Assembly (NCBI GenBank): GCA_003194525.1
Contig: NBIV01000316.1
Coordinates: forward strand, 1-57,113
Reading direction: 5' to 3'
DNA: 57,113 bases
Origin: Gracilariopsis chorda
Taxonomy: Eukaryota > Rhodophyta > Florideophyceae > Gracilariales > Gracilariaceae
The position numbers were made by a program, and so were the translations under genes. Below, piece after piece: positions 21,270 through 34,780 of this stretch. Numbering within the stretch: the first letter of the stretch is position 1; each line of letters starts with the position of its first letter. Below the pieces are notes generated by a model that was given only the letters and a program-made list of their open reading frames with translations, was not told the DNA's origin and did no database searches.

Positions 21270-24150
21270 TAGCTCTCTCTCAAGGTCAGGTACGAAATTC
21301 TTCCTGACCTACCCCATTCTGCGTACTCAGAACGAGGGGCGTTTCAATCTGTACGAGACGTCCCAGGAAGGTTATGATCTGACGCGATAAGCTTTCAGAA
21401 GTTAAGTCGTGCTATCCTCTTCCTGGAATTTAACGCAGTCTTTCTTGGGCACTGAAGCAAAGGATCAGGGATGGTAAGAAACGCAGGTTGGTCCATCAAA
21501 GACAAGTCCTTTAACGTTTTGCCTATTTTCACCACTTCCCCATGGCCTCCATAAAATCGCTGGCTCGTAACTCAAACTCGTACATGTGCGAGAACCCAGC
21601 TTTCGTACAATCTACCATAGATGTTAGTAGAAGGCAACTTCTGCAAAAATGTCGAGGTTCAGGGCCCATAACCTACGCAACGTGCGCAGATTAAGGAAAA
21701 GAAAAAAAACAAACAACAATAAGTAGGACAAATATTAAATGCAGACAGCCTTAGGTCGGCCAGTGTACTCGAGGGTTCACAGTCACTACCTACAAGTAAC
21801 CTAGCGCGCGCGTCATCGCCGTTACAGCACGCAAAGATGGCTGTTGCGCCATTACATTCCACGTTCGTCGCCTGTCTACCTTTACACGTAATCTGCAGGT
21901 AGTTTAAAGTAGTACTATTTCAAATGCTAAAATCCATGAGAAAAAGCATATCCAGCCACAATGGTAGTAAAATGTAGCCCCAATACTCGGACCCAGCTCT
22001 AAAAAAGCATCTGCTGCCAATATGGCACTCAAAAGTCTTAGCGCAGCTCATAATCGCAACTTGCATGCAAACCTCCCATTTCAGCTCCTTATCGCCGCCC
22101 TGCACTAGGCACCCATTAGACATGGCGTTTCCACGTTTGGCACTGACCTTTGGCAGACTGCAGCACACGGTGCGTGTTCATGTGTACAATTCTATACTCT
22201 ATTTACTAGAGTAGATTAACTATAGGACAGCTGTCGTAGCAGATGGCGATATTAGTCTTCCGAGCTCACGCTACCGCTTCTAAATAAAGTCCTTTGTTCT
22301 CTTGGTGGCTTCTGAGCTCCAGTTCTGGTACTGCAGACTAATTACTCCCGGACGTACTCCCAATTCGACGCCTACAATACAGACTATAGCCTGCGCATCT
22401 ATAGTCAAGGTCCACCTTGCGTCCTTCACTCACAGGGTATTACCCGATCAGATCTCATCACTACCGGCCTCCTGTCGCGCGTAGTGCGCTTTGCGCTGTA
22501 GTTTCGCTCATTGGGCTACTGGCAAACCTATTATCTAAGTAGATAGCCAGCCTTTTGTCTTCACTCCGACACTTGGGCGCCGATGCGAACCCCGTTTCGT
22601 CAGCATCGCTTATGTTTTGTGATCATCGCTAGTTTTGAGAACCAGACGGTGCAGACAGCAGACGTACACGTCTGGGTCTGGCGCAGTCTCAGGGATACAC
22701 TGCTCTGCTTTTGTCACCCGTTGTATGTTCGGTCGAAGCGTGGTAAACGACGCTTCGACCGACCTCGTCAGGATGCTGGTCCACATTCGGGGCTGAGAAC
22801 ACGTTCTCCGTCGCCCAATGACGTTCTCGGTCGGGCTGTAGGTCTTTTCCGGGTTCCACACTCTGGTTGCAAACTGTTAGATGTTATTCGCTTTGGGAGC
22901 TGTGGGTATCACCTGTTCGTCCTGTTTCCATGGGAAGCATAGAACGGAGCTCGGGATTGAAACTGCTCTTGGCCTGTTAGGCTCCTTGTGCCAGGCTCTG
23001 TTTACTGTTAGCACCGCTGATAGCAAGTGTTTTCTCTAGTAGCCCATTGTGATAGAAACAAAACCCATCCTCATTAAGGGAAACATGGACGAGAACCAAC
23101 TCATAGTCGAATCTGATCCGGACCTTCACGACTGGTTTCCAGTTATTGCCGTTGCCGAACGGAGATAATCTGCCCGTGCAACCTGCTAGTACTGGCGGGA
23201 CGCAAATGCAATACCTTGGAATTATACCAGTGGTGGCTTTTGTCAGATACATTCCAGGTATGCATTGGCCATCGTAGGATGCCTTTGTAGGGTTAAATCC
23301 TATGAAACGTAATCACGCCTCTGTCCTGTCTCCAGCTCGTACCGTCGTTCCATCCAAGTGCCATCCTCAACAAGTAGCTGACCTTCACTTATGCGGACGG
23401 CTCCAAAAGCATGCCAGGGGATCCTCAGGGTATCGTCACCATCTCGTAGGATTTACAACAATGGTTGCGGTGCCGGCATATCACCGCCAACGAAACTAGT
23501 GCGAATGAGTTACGATCGTTCACAAAGCGCTGGTGCGGATTGCTTACCAAGAGCAGAGCTGGCGTCTTTCGAATTTTTGGTTCCCACGGATTGCGGCTTC
23601 GATATCATCCTATTCTGAGCGCGAGGTGAAATTGGGTATGGAAAGTTGCTTCTCAACCTCAAAATCTTTGCGTCAAAGATCGTTCCCGCATTGCTGCCCG
23701 AAGCATTATGATGGAAGAGGCTCATTCTCTGTGCGGAAATCCGATATGTTAAACTGAAGTTCTGGTTTATCCTGCTCCATAACCTTATCCCTGTCGAATG
23801 GCGCAGAGTATACTGGTTGTGCTATTTTGTCCACCGCCAAAATACAGACATTGAGGGGATCGCTGCGGCTCATCGACAGTGTCGATATGTTGCACTATTA
23901 TAATGGTGGCAGTTCCACAATGTGTGACTGCGTGTTCCATAAAGCCTTTTTAAATATTCATGTACCTGATTTACCGTTTCATTTCGTATCGCTGTTCAGA
24001 GCTATGGATGCCACTCTTAACGGAGTGGGCTTCCCGCACTGTGGCTTACATTCTGAACGACGTTTACGAGGAGTAGTGACTGTGGTTCATCCAATTGCGT
24101 CTGCGGGCTACTGTCCCAGACGTAGACCTCATCGTTGATTCACAATATCG
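21270..24150. other. Gene-poor stretch with a strong hairpin
   Basis: No gene can be supported. A minus-strand frame at 22977-23252 and plus-strand frames at 23391-23757 have plausible amino-acid composition but no confirmed family. A 12-bp perfect stem lies at 22729-22762. Confidence 0.3.
22729..22762. repeat. Perfect 12-bp inverted repeat with 10-nt loop
   Basis: TCGGTCGAAGCG and its exact complement CGCTTCGACCGA flank TGGTAAACGA. No T-run follows and no gene end is nearby, so its role is unknown. Confidence 0.85.
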
Positions 24151-24218
24151 TGCTAGTGCATAAGTAATGCTCTGAATACTCTTGTAATTCGCCAGCTCTG
24201 AATACTCTGAGGTCAGAA

Positions 24219-24784
24219 GAGAGCATAACCGTCGGCTCGGCGGTGGCGCTGGTAGTGGCAGTCTGGATCTTGTAGGAAACAGCTCTCTCACTGGCGATTT
24301 TCTATAGTTTGATCCAAACAAAAGCGCGGACGTATCAGTCAATGAAGCAAAAGAACTCCACAGAGCGCTGCGGTATGTACCGAACGAGCACCCACGTAAG
24401 TATGTGGATTCTAACGGCGATCACGCCGTATATAGCGGAGAGAAACCGATGCTTGATAATGATCAAAATGAGAAGGAGAGGTATAGATACAGAAGGTGCC
24501 GACGAGGGCATAGAAGGATGCCCGAAAGCGTCACTCCGGGTTTGAGTCTTGGAATAACAAGGGCCATGCCTTGGTTTCCTAGCTGGAGCGCATGCAGTGA
24601 AATTGAAATCATTGCAGAGTTACTCCATGCAGCCAGACGTAGCGATACCAAAACCTTGGGAGACGTCATCAGAAATGCAAATTATTCTGCACAATGTGTG
24701 AAGGATGGTCATCTCTCCAATGATGAGCACGACACGGATTTGGAAATAAGTATCCTTTTTTTAATGGCTTGGTCAGTACTGTAA
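24219..24784 (+). pseudogene. Hypothetical protein fragment with an internal stop
   Basis: A Gly/Ser-rich segment near 24220-24300 runs into an in-frame TAG near 24304. It continues in the same frame through NEAKELHRALRYVPNEHP, a highly basic stretch (EKERYRYRRCRRGHRR) and a helical tail (IIAELLHAARRSDTKTLGDV) to TAA at 24784. The charged, non-repetitive composition and continuity across one stop suggest former coding sequence. No family is recognised. Confidence 0.28.
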
Positions 24785-24789
24785 TATAG

Positions 24790-27700
24790 TTCCCAGGGTC
24801 AACATGGCTTCTGATGTAAATATTTACCTTTATGACAGGCTTTTGGAAATTGCTGTTTTTCAGTAGTATCCTCCATAACGAAACGTTTTTCTTCTTTATA
24901 TTTCTTTAACACGGTTATTAACCACAACTTGGCGTTCCTCAGAGTTTCAGATACTCTTGTTCGCACGTTATGGTTGTATCGTGCTACTCTAAAAATAAAA
25001 AGGTGTGCAATGGGCCCCCACATATCTTAGTCTCGGTCACAAAGGTACAAAATGACACGATACGTCATGATAACCTACCGGGTCTGAATTGTGGCATGAC
25101 TGTTAGGAATAGAAGTGCAATGATTGAAATTGCTGGACTTCGATGGCACTGATCTCACCTGACGTTCGGAGCATCCATTGGGGCTTATATAAACGTTCTA
25201 GCCTAGTCCTATCAGAGCCAATAGTCGATCAGATATCGTCCGAGTTTAACGCCATTATGCTTGGTATTCTCGTTGGACTTCATATGTTGGTGGTTTACCT
25301 GGATCGGTCGCAGAATTAGTCATTTCAAGACTTGGCGAGTTCCCCAGCGCTGATGACTTGTTATAGGACTTGTAAAGGATTAATCACAGGTACGGTCTTG
25401 ATGATCTGCCATGACCCCAGGGTGCATGTGATGACTTTGAACGGATCTCTTGGGAATCTTCCATGTCCCTTTGAGCATTTCCGTACCATTTGAGTTGTTT
25501 TTCAACGTTTTAAGCAGTAGAAAAAGTGTATTTCGGAGCCAAATTTGTCCACATGGTCTGTCTGTGCTTCTCTGACATAAGTGTGTTGTCTTGCCATATT
25601 GACAGTATGTCACAAAAATTATCAACTCCGCTTTGAGGCCAAGTAGACATGTCAAATATGTAACCAATCTCTTCAGGAGACCAAGTAAAAGAAAACCAAG
25701 AACATCTGAAACGTTATAACTGATGCTGGAGCCAACCATACTCAAACAAAGATAAATAGGAAACAAAACTAGAAATGACACATTCAGGTGTGTAAAATTA
25801 CCGAATCAGTTGTGTTCTTGTCACTTTGCTCGGTGCTGGTCGTCCACTGTCTTGCATAATGTGAATTCTAATGCCCTCAGAGATGGATTCTTGGTACTTG
25901 GTTGATTTCCCGAATGTTTCGGTAATGTAGTCATTGCCTGAACTATGACCAATAATAGTGGATTTAACACGTGAGACACGGAACAGTCAATTGGGGGGTG
26001 ACCACAATAGCGGACATGAACGACCAAAGTGGAGTAATTTAGTTAATTTTATTTATTATTTTTATACCCATTTCTGGGATGGTTAGTACTTAGGGAGCCG
26101 ACGAGTTGCCGTCGCACCAGTAAACCTTCCCCAACAAGGGACCCCAAACTGGGGAATAGGCTCTAGACCTCACCGCCTTCGCGTGTTCTCTACTCTTCTC
26201 TGGATGGAAGCACCGTCGCGAACGGAAAGTCTAACCCCCTTGCCTATCTAAACGACCCCAGTATTCGGGGTGTTACTTTAGATATCTTAGTATTCGCCTT
26301 TTATAAGGTTTATTTACTGGCATTGCCGTTAGTCGTCGTCAAGACACTCGTCAATCAGCTCGCCTTTATTTTCCCTTTACAAGGTGGCTTTCCCGCTACC
26401 CACGGCTCTAGTTCACGTGTGCCACTAACTCGGAAACCTCACCTCTCTAGAGGACGACCTCCTCCATAAAAGCCTCCTGCGGGTATCTGATTTTTGCCTC
26501 ATCTTTCCTGCACAAGTCGCGAAGGGTGGCCTCAGCCATACAACCCGACATAGTCGTCCCACTTCTGGCGCAAGGCTCTACCCAAATGGGCTCACCTGTA
26601 GCGATGAAAGATCCTGAACGTCTTTCGGTGCACTACAGCTTCCGGGCATTGCAGTACAGAAGTTTTCTCAAGAGTGTGTCCAAATGCTATTGTTGCTTGT
26701 GGGCATTGCGTATGAGCTGAGTATCGTTTCTGCTGACATCTTAGTGTGAGGTAGCGTTTTGCGCTGGAGGTTTGGGTCCTGTCTGTCGGCTTTGAGCTCA
26801 GTGACTGGTGTTTGTGTTGTACCTAGACGTAAGAAGAGATCGTGCTCAAACACTCGAACGGATTGAGAGTCAAGAGACGTCTGGCAAAGGCGGCTGTGGA
26901 ACTGCGCTGACGAACGTGTGAGGCATTGTCAGTGGTCACGCCAAAAGCGTTAGTGGCCGGGTATCTTGGGTAATGACCAAGTGGGATTGATACAGGAGAC
27001 ACCATTCAGACTGTATTGTGGACTAAATTTAGGTGGAGATCCGATTGATATAGAAACGCCTGGTTTTAATTAACGAACGGTGCCCCCCGACGTTCTTCAC
27101 AAGCTATACTGCCGGTTTGAAAATTACTAAGTTGTTGGTACAGCTCAGATGCACCCATAAGGCGTCGCGGATGATCAACTGTTGTTCTCGTATGATTATT
27201 TAGCCACTAATCCTTAAATTAAGGAGAAGATGGGGTTGCGCTCAAAATATCCATGTGGTCCAGGGGGCATGGCAGAGTGGTTCCCAATATTCCACGTGTC
27301 TATATTATACTCGGTGGAGTCACTGTGCTAACTCGCCACACGAAAAGCGTCAAGTCAACATCCATTATGTACTGTGCTACTTGTCCCCGACGGGCACTAT
27401 CTCACATTCTCTTCTCTTTATACTGTGCTACGTTCGCTTGGCAATGGTAAGCCTGTGGAGTGAGAAGTAGTCCATTGGTGGACTTGCGACCCTCGCACAG
27501 TTGGGTTTCACAACGTGCGTTGGATGCTGTTGGCGCGTGGCTGTCCGTACGTATTTAGAGCTTTATCTTGAGAAATAGTGCATCCAGATTGGTTGGTTTA
27601 CTAAATTTAACAGGTGCGCTGGATCAGAAGGTAGGATGAGCGGACCCCCATCTGTTTGTTTGTTGTTCACCATCGGTCCCATTGAATTTCTTCAACCCGT

Positions 27701-28820
27701 GGGCTCTATTCACCCGCCATTATTGCACGACTTTCGGATCATTCTCGTGGTGATCGCTCGAATAGTTTGCCCCCATCACCCTCTATTACGTGTACGCAGA
27801 GGTTCATTTAAGAGGGGTGCCAAGTGACAATTTGCCTCTTCTTCCAGCCTCGTCGCTTGCTTCCATTTTCATCTCCAATCTTTCTGGATCTTCTGAGCAT
27901 GCGGCAATGTTTCTGCCGGAAACCTTTTTGCCCCAGCTCTAAGCCAACTCCCGTTGTGTGATGGAAGTTACCAGTACCGCGCCAGAAGCAGAACCATTGC
28001 CACCAATGACTTTTTACGCCTTTCAACGTGGATCATATATCCCCGTACCCGGTCTACAAGTACCTGCCTCAGTCTGGCACCTTCATCGACGCACTGCATG
28101 TCATACTCATAACTTCAGTCCATACAGCTGCCAAGCGGGCTGCTCGGAACCGAAATTGGACTGACAAGGAGTCATGTGGGAATCATTCAAAGCATGCTCC
28201 TGTCCCAACCGACCAGGCTTACATCTGGATTTTCAGACGTTCTGATACAACCTTTACTCAGTGAAAAGAAGTCTTTGATCATCAATCTCCACTCTATCGT
28301 TTACTAAGACGGATGCAGGATGATCCGATTAATCCCCCGTCTGGAATTGTGAAGTTGCCCACATTACTATTGTTCAAGGAACTGTTGGACAAGTTGTACT
28401 GATTGAAGCGCGTGCATTGGAATGAGAATGCAGTTACCGAGGCCATTAAGAAGAATTGGTTGGTTTGTTACTATTCTTATCACAATGTCAAGTTCCACTG
28501 CCCGAATGCTATCGACGACTTTGTATTTTATGTACTGACTGGAACGATTTCCGTTTAAACAGGTCGGAGGGATTTGAAGTTCCCGGAGCCCTGTCGTCCA
28601 TACGCGTCGTGTACTGGCTTCCACTATCGTAGACATTCTTGTGTTCAGTTCCTTCTATGATCAGGTATTCGATGTTCGTTCGCGAAGTAATATTCGCGTG
28701 TCTGCATGGGTTTTTATAGGTGAAATGCGAGAGGAGGACTTTGTTTTCATGCAATACCAATAGCCATCTCTACCAATCTGAAATGGGTCTTAACTATTAC
28801 CAGTTTTTGACGCTTGCGCC
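24790..28820. other. Gene-poor intergenic region, nothing recognised
   Basis: Scattered ORFs below 135 codons have no motifs. A T-rich tract at about 26037-26065 followed by a C-rich block to about 26500 may mark an insertion boundary, but I could not pair it with ends elsewhere. A plus-strand frame at 28028-28264 has coding-like composition without a recognisable domain. Confidence 0.3.
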
Positions 28821-28826
28821 TTAGCC

Positions 28827-28935
28827 CCATGACAGTACAGTGAGGCCCGGTGAGCCCGTCCCCAACTAACCGTATTTTCCTCCCACCGTCTCACTTTCCG
28901 CTGAGTTCATCGGGTTACAGTGAGCTCACCGCACG
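28827..28935 (+). repeat. Left terminal inverted repeat
   Basis: It matches the complement of 34885-35035 in several blocks. It contains a GTGAGCTCAC palindrome (28920-28929) and GGTGAGCC motifs that could be transposase-binding sites. Confidence 0.75.
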
Positions 28936-29016
28936 GGTCGGCAGTGGGGACGGAGATCTTGACCAAAAATCTTTCATAAAGGCGGCCACTCGTTCCATCT
29001 ACTCGACACAAACAAT

Positions 29017-29800
29017 ATGCTATCGCCTGTCACTGAACGAAATGTCACCAACGATCCTCGTCACGTTGAAGCGTTTTTGCCCAGTCCTGAAGAACATTAT
29101 CATACGGCAAACGCTGACAGTGGTCTCGAGACTCCACCTCCCGGCCAACAGCAATCCCACCAACGGTCCGAGCAGTATAAATTGCAGAGTATTACTCCAG
29201 TTCAGTTAAACTTTGACGATTACATAAGACACGATGGTGCAAAAACAAACGAAGAACATGTGACAAAATCTCTTAAACGCTTGACCAGTATGTGGAAGAT
29301 TTTTCAGATACAAAGACAAGTATCGAGAACGATGATGGAGACCCAAATTTTCAATACTCGCAATCGCACAGCACATCGACTAGTAGCGCCTCTGCCAAAC
29401 AGCCTGCTCAAGTTATCAAAAATGGATAAAACATTTTTGAAGAAGAGATTCTTGCTCTAAAAGAGGACTTGCGAACAACTAAAGCGATTCATAGGAGCGC
29501 CTACAATCAAGCCGCATGGAGGCGCAACGTATTGCTGTCAAAGATGTATGGTCTTCTGTTTTCAGTTATGAAATGGACTGTACCTTGGACGATAGTTTGG
29601 ACTCCAGCAACAGGAATAGGTCAGGTGATTCTGAGCCAAATTGTGACAGTGCAAGGGGAGATTTAGGTGAAGATTTGAAGTATTGGACGTATTCCTCCCC
29701 TTTAATGCCTTTGAGCTTGACATTGACGATATTAAATTTGAACTTGGAAGACGGTTTGTAAAAGAAACAAACTCTGGGCTCTAAAACGTCACTTAAAAAG
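29017..29800 (+). pseudogene. N-terminal region of the piggyBac-like transposase, or a separate ORF
   Basis: ATG 29017 opens a 147-codon frame rich in Pro/Gln/His and then Lys/Arg. Overlapping frames downstream continue with acidic, Ser/Asp-rich sequence (ENDDGDPNFQYSQSHSTS) and then FEVLDVFLPFNAFELDIDDI and RRFVKETNSG. The last part resembles the piggyBac segment (Phe-rich helix ending in xETNxYA) that normally precedes the transposase core. I therefore think this is the 5' part of one transposase gene cut by three or so frameshifts. A separate accessory ORF cannot be excluded. Confidence 0.45.
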
Positions 29801-29808
29801 TTCGAGAG

Positions 29809-32150
29809 ATGTCTGCTTCAGTCCAAACTGTTACTGAGTGCATCGTAACACGTTTAGAGGCGTTTCAGGGCTTTTTACCTGACTACGTTTTGTCAAGAAT
29901 TGTGACGGACGTTAACAGGGTCTTGAAGGCTAGGCGGCAGCCTCAAACTACTTTGAGCGAGCTCAAGGGAATTATCATTCTTCATGTTCTTGCAGCATCG
30001 TACTCAATATCTGTCAGTACCATGAGGGCACCGGAAGACGAAGAAGTTTTCTTCCAGATTGGTATTGATGAGAAACGCTACTGTGCAGTTTGGTCAGCTC
30101 TTAGTTGTACAACTCAGAGAAGACAAATGGTAAAGGATTTTGGTTCTGGATGGTCTAATGTGGCCATTAGATCCATTTCGTTAGTCACAGAGCTTGAGGA
30201 CGAACTAGGGGCCATCAAATGCATCGTTCTTTTGATTCCAGGTCAAACTGTATTTAGTTTGGATGACGACCATCGACGTCTGCGATCACGTGCTGTGGCT
30301 CAGCTAACGCTTACGACCCACGTGAATAACACAAAAAAGGCTTTGGGGCTGGTCAACAACGTGATCTGCTTGGCATTAAATCCCTTTTTTCTTGCTACTG
30401 ACTACACTAGGGTTGGTGAAAAATCAGTCGATGTGTGGGAAAATTTGATCTGGCTCTTGCAGGGGCTGCCAACTACAGGGCCTATAAGACTTATGGTTGA
30501 GTATACTTTTGCGGCAGATCGCGGGTACAGCCACCAGCAAGCAATCAACTTTATAAATGACCAGCTTGGCGCAACAATTCTGGGAACTCACAATCCCTCT
30601 CTTGACTATCCGTTTCTTCATTGTGATGGTCCCGTACGTAAACGCCAAAAATGTATTGAAATTAGCAAGAAAGGGTGTCGCGCTATTTACTCCGCACGTC
30701 GTAAGCCAAACACAGCTTCTGGTCAACCGATTGAAGCCATTGTATATCGCGAAAGCTATAGCGGCATATTTGCATCTGTCTATCACAACAATGCATAGTT
30801 TTTCAAGGCTTCAAAATTTACTCTTGTTCCCAAACCTGGCTACGAACAAATTGGCAGTCGTGAAGACGTGAAATATTTCTCAGAGTTTTTGAGAGGAAAC
30901 ATAATGATCACAATGCGAATAGTGGGTTCTGCTTGTGTCGTTTCAAGGATGTACAGATGGTTTGGGCTGTGCAAGAGGTTACACGTCTTCAATCTGAGGA
31001 CCCCGGGTGGTTTCTGGCTTGGGCATTTCCGTTCAAGTCTCGAGCTACAAACGGCTTTATTCGAGCTCTGGCAGAGGATTTTGACGTTAATATCTGTGCA
31101 TTAGCCGATATGGTGCGCGGCAAGAAGACAGGATATGGAGGTATTCAGTTTCCAGGCCAGCAAGATGAGGTGGAAACGCGCTTAGAAATTCGAATGAAGG
31201 CTCTTTGCAATCTCCTCAACGTTTCGCTTTCTTTTAATCCGACACAGACAGACTTTGAAAGAGCAAAATCATTTTTGCTATCTGCAGGTGCATTCGCTCT
31301 CAATGCGAATACAAGGTCAGAATTGATGACGGCAATGAGCCAAAAGAGTACGACAACCTTTTGCAATCGTCGCCTGCTACCGATTTGCATTCTTATGCTA
31401 CATACTATACTCTCAGGCAGGCCTTCCCAAGCCTTGTATCTCGGAATGGAGCGCTTCCGCCAGCGCAAATGATACGCCCCACGATTCTCGTTTACTGGAA
31501 TCAATTAAAAGGAGGAGTCGACTAATTTAGTAGAGCGTTAACTTCACTTTGCTTTACTAATTCTTCCGAGAACCCGATCGTGAGCACAATCGGGAGACTT
31601 TTGTGTGCACAGGTGAATAATGCTTCGGTAGTTCATAGACTATCATTGGCATAGAATAGCAGTGCATTGCCAGACTCTTGAGAAGATGTGAAGAACAACA
31701 AAGGTTATCGTGAGCTACTCCACGGTGTTTCTCGTTTGGCATCTTTTGCTGCTTATACTAGACAATTGGCAAAGGAGTACAAAACATTCAAGAAAAATGA
31801 AAACTCCGGCACTGGAACATGTCAGAGCTGGAATTTCGTTCCCTCAGTAGAACATCGCACATTACAGAATGTGGATATTACGCTGCTGTTCAGAAGGGAT
31901 GTTGTTCAGAAGTATCACAGACCAAATGACAAGGAGAGGCGTTTTTCGCAGCAATTGGGACACAGAAAAGTGAAAGGCAAAGATTCTTACTGTTCTCTTT
32001 GCTCTTATAGTCACAGTTAATGGAAGAAGGGCAAAGAATTCCGAAAGAAAGGAGTTTCCCGCCAGCGGCTTTGGTGTTCCGTGTGCACACAAACATATGT
32101 TCTAAGTGCTGGGATCGAGGGCACAGCGACTCAGTGTTAGTACGAGCTAC
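29809..32150 (+). pseudogene. piggyBac-like (DDE) transposase core and zinc-finger tail
   Basis: The intact 329-codon segment (29809-30798) has the early piggyBac element TLSELKGIIILHVLAASYSI. The second-Asp region follows as EYTFAADRGYSHQQAINFIN and then QLGATILGTHNPSLDYPF, the counterpart of the xDNfxTSxxL...GT...P motif. After a frame break, 30933-31472 reads DPGWFLAWAFPFK. In yet another frame near 31480-31520 comes ILVYWNQLKGGVD, equivalent to the family's YNxxMGGVD motif bearing the last Asp. Open sequence continues (31688-32020) to a Cys pair (YCSLCSYS) and, past a stop, LWCSVCTQTYV, which fits the C-terminal CxxC zinc finger of piggyBac transposases. At least five breaks make it inactive as written. 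Divergence from classical piggyBac is large, so it may belong to a separate protist lineage. Confidence 0.6.
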
Positions 32151-32289
32151 CATACCTGAAGAAAAATTGGAAGAACTTTGGCAACTTGCAAGCTAATTCC
32201 TATTGCCTGTATTTTCGTTTCACGGTTCTAACCTGGTATTTTCGTTTGAGAGGATAGTGGGAGTGGTGGCAAACGCAGTATAGTCTCCA

Positions 32290-34780
32290 TCAGTTTGATT
32301 AAGTGTTGAATCAGAGGTCTTCTTCAGACAGGGAAACGAAACGAGATCGCGCGTTTCGCACATGAATGGAAAGCTGACATTCTCTGCCTACAAGAAATTC
32401 ATTTACGGAGAGGAGACCGGAACCCCAAGATACAAGGTTGCGCAGTGGTTGGAAGATGTGACAGAGATGAAGACCTCGTAGACAAAGGAGGGCATGGCGG
32501 AGGGGTTGCGACGTATCAGAGAAATGGCCTAAGTATCGATCTCATTATCGAAAGGGCTATTCAGAAAGGAATAGAACTAGCTACGGTTCTGGTACGCTCC
32601 CCGAAAAGACCGTTGTCAATTGCAAATTTTTACGTTCCACCCCAGCTCAAGTTCAATACATGATACAAAACCTTACCTGACGAGAATATGATAGTAACTG
32701 ACTGCAATCTATGCGGACCGTGGTACCTTATCAGAGCAGGAGCGTCGAATATTGAGCTTTTACAGGACATGAATGTCACTAGACGTGTCTTCCTCAACGT
32801 TGACGGAATACCTACTCACACTGACCCGAGATGTGGAACGCAAAGCGGGATTGACATCGCTGTCGTCCCCGAGAAATGGCTCCCTCTCAGTTCTTGAGAG
32901 GTTTCTGAAGAACCTTTTTCTGATCACCATCCGTGCTTGACAACTGTAGACATTGTATCTAGGTCATATGTTGAACAAAGAAGGAAGTGATGGAGTATTA
33001 AGAAAGCGGATTGGGAGCTGTTATCGAAGTGCGTTGAAGATAAGATCTGTATGATGGACAGTACCAATATTGACAACGTAGACGAACAGTATCGTTGCCG
33101 TCGTTCCGTAATAATAGAAGCAGCAGAGACTTCCATACCATTTGGGAGAAGACAACAAGACGCACCATGGTGAAATCCAGATGCAGCGGAAGCAATTAAA
33201 ATCCGATCACTCCGATGGAGGGAATACACAAAACATCTGACTGAGTCAAAAAAAAGGGGTTACAACATGCTCATGATGAGGCACGAATTGTTATTGATAA
33301 GCTCAAGTGTGAGACATGGCAAGAAATAACCAGTATGCTGCGACCTAATGATGAGGATGCCAGATTGTGGAAGATCACGAAATCTATGGAAAACAGTAGA
33401 TGGGACTCTTCACCACTGTGCCCTATAGACGGAGAAGGGTGGTTGGACAAGAAAAGGGCAATTTGGTTTGTCAAGTCAGAAATCAGACAAGTTCGCAATC
33501 ACCAACGAGACAAGCAAGTTCAGGATGAGTACAGAAGAGTTCTTGATGGATACCACAACACGTACAAAACACCGGGGATACGTGTAGAAAGAGTGTTTCA
33601 AATACATCACCTCGAAGTAGATTTGAAGAAGATGATCCCATCCAAAGCTGGTGGGCGAGACGATATACAGATTTCGTTTCTTCAGCATTTGCTCACATTG
33701 GCAAAGAAGTGGTTGCTTGAAATGATTAACAGAATTTATGCTGAATCTAGGACTCCAGCCCGATGGCGGTTGTCTCGCCTGCTTCCTATACCCAAACCTG
33801 GAGTGTAAGGAAAGTTTCGACCCATATCTTAAACGAATGTTATTGCAAGACTAGCAGAACGGATAATTAACCAGATTTTTATGCAATGGATGGAGCCCAA
33901 GCTTCCCCTCGATCAAGCAGGTTTTAAGATGACGCGTACGACGGAGAAACAGATTATAGCATTGTGTGAACAGGTGACCCATGGATGGCAAAACAGGAGA
34001 TATACTCTTGCAATCTTTTGTGATTTCTCCAAGGCATATGACTGTGTAGAACATAAAAGGTTACTAGTTAAACTAGCAAGAATAGGGTGTCCGACACAGT
34101 TATGGAGATAGCTCAAAGCATTTATTAGGGATCGCAGATGAACATGCTGATGGAACACCGCAGATACATGGCCGTATGTTGTTCCCCAGGTTCTTCCACA
34201 AGGCAGCACGCTTTGAACGGGGTTGTGGTTGGCGTACGTAGCAGACCTACCAGAGAGATTCAGACAAGAGAACGAACGCATAGCATCAGTATGTTCGCAG
34301 ACGATTTTTTAGTCTCAACGACACAGAGCAAACTAGAGTACTGCTGAACCGTTCTGCAAAAAGCAGTAGAGAGATTGTAAGAGTACTGCAAGGTGAACAA
34401 TATCAGAATGAGCCCAACAAAGACTTCGATAGTCCTATTCACGTACGCACAATGAAAGAAAGACACGGATAAGTACGAATTGATGGTTGCAGGAGCATTG
34501 ATAACACTATCAGAATGCACAAGGTTTCTTGGAGTCTTGTTAGACTGCCGCCTTAACTTTCACCGCCACTTGAATAAGATTGCACCAAATTACAGAGCGC
34601 GCTCACGCATACTCCGAAGATGAACAGGGTTACATGGACGAGTTGGATGAAAAAGATGAAGCTGATGATGTAGACCTCAGTGCAACGCGGAGAAAGGGCC
34701 GAACTTCTCATAAACTGCTTGATGAAAAGGAACTGTACCGACTGACTCATGTACCTTGAGGATGTCGCACTACTTATCAT
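32290..34780 (+). mobile_element. LINE (non-LTR retrotransposon), degenerate, nested in the piggyBac-like element
   Basis: The apurinic-type endonuclease is seen first: ADILCLQEIHLRRGD near 32380, GGVATYQRNGLSI, IVTDCNLCGPW (the GDFN counterpart, Gly lost) near 32690, GIPTHTDPRCGTQSGIDIAV near 32810, and SDHHPC near 32920. Reverse transcriptase follows: KAGGRDDIQISFLQHL (33640), LLPIPKPG, QAGFKMTRTTEKQI (33915), FCDFSKAYDCVEHKRLL (motif A, near 34015-34060) and SMFADDFLVSTTQSKLEYC (motif C FADD, 34291-34308). Multiple stops and frameshifts separate these. The order endonuclease then RT on one strand fits Jockey/CR1/RTE-type elements, but the clade cannot be settled here. No first ORF and no clear poly-A tail are visible, so it is probably 5'-truncated. 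Confidence 0.75.

Noticed and set aside
22977..23252. Minus-strand 91-codon frame with a strand pattern vaguely like a lectin
   Set aside because: Only loose pattern similarity, with no diagnostic residues and ambiguous frame upstream.
23380..23620. Peptides YADGSKSMPGDPQG and FLVPTDCGFDIIL resembling a retropepsin of a Gypsy-type element
   Set aside because: The pieces are in different frames, no DSG/DTG active site is seen, and no other retroelement domain is nearby.
25380..25781. Minus-strand 133-codon frame with a hydrophobic N-terminal half suggesting a membrane protein
   Set aside because: Composition follows the local AT-richness, with no promoter, domain or neighbour support.
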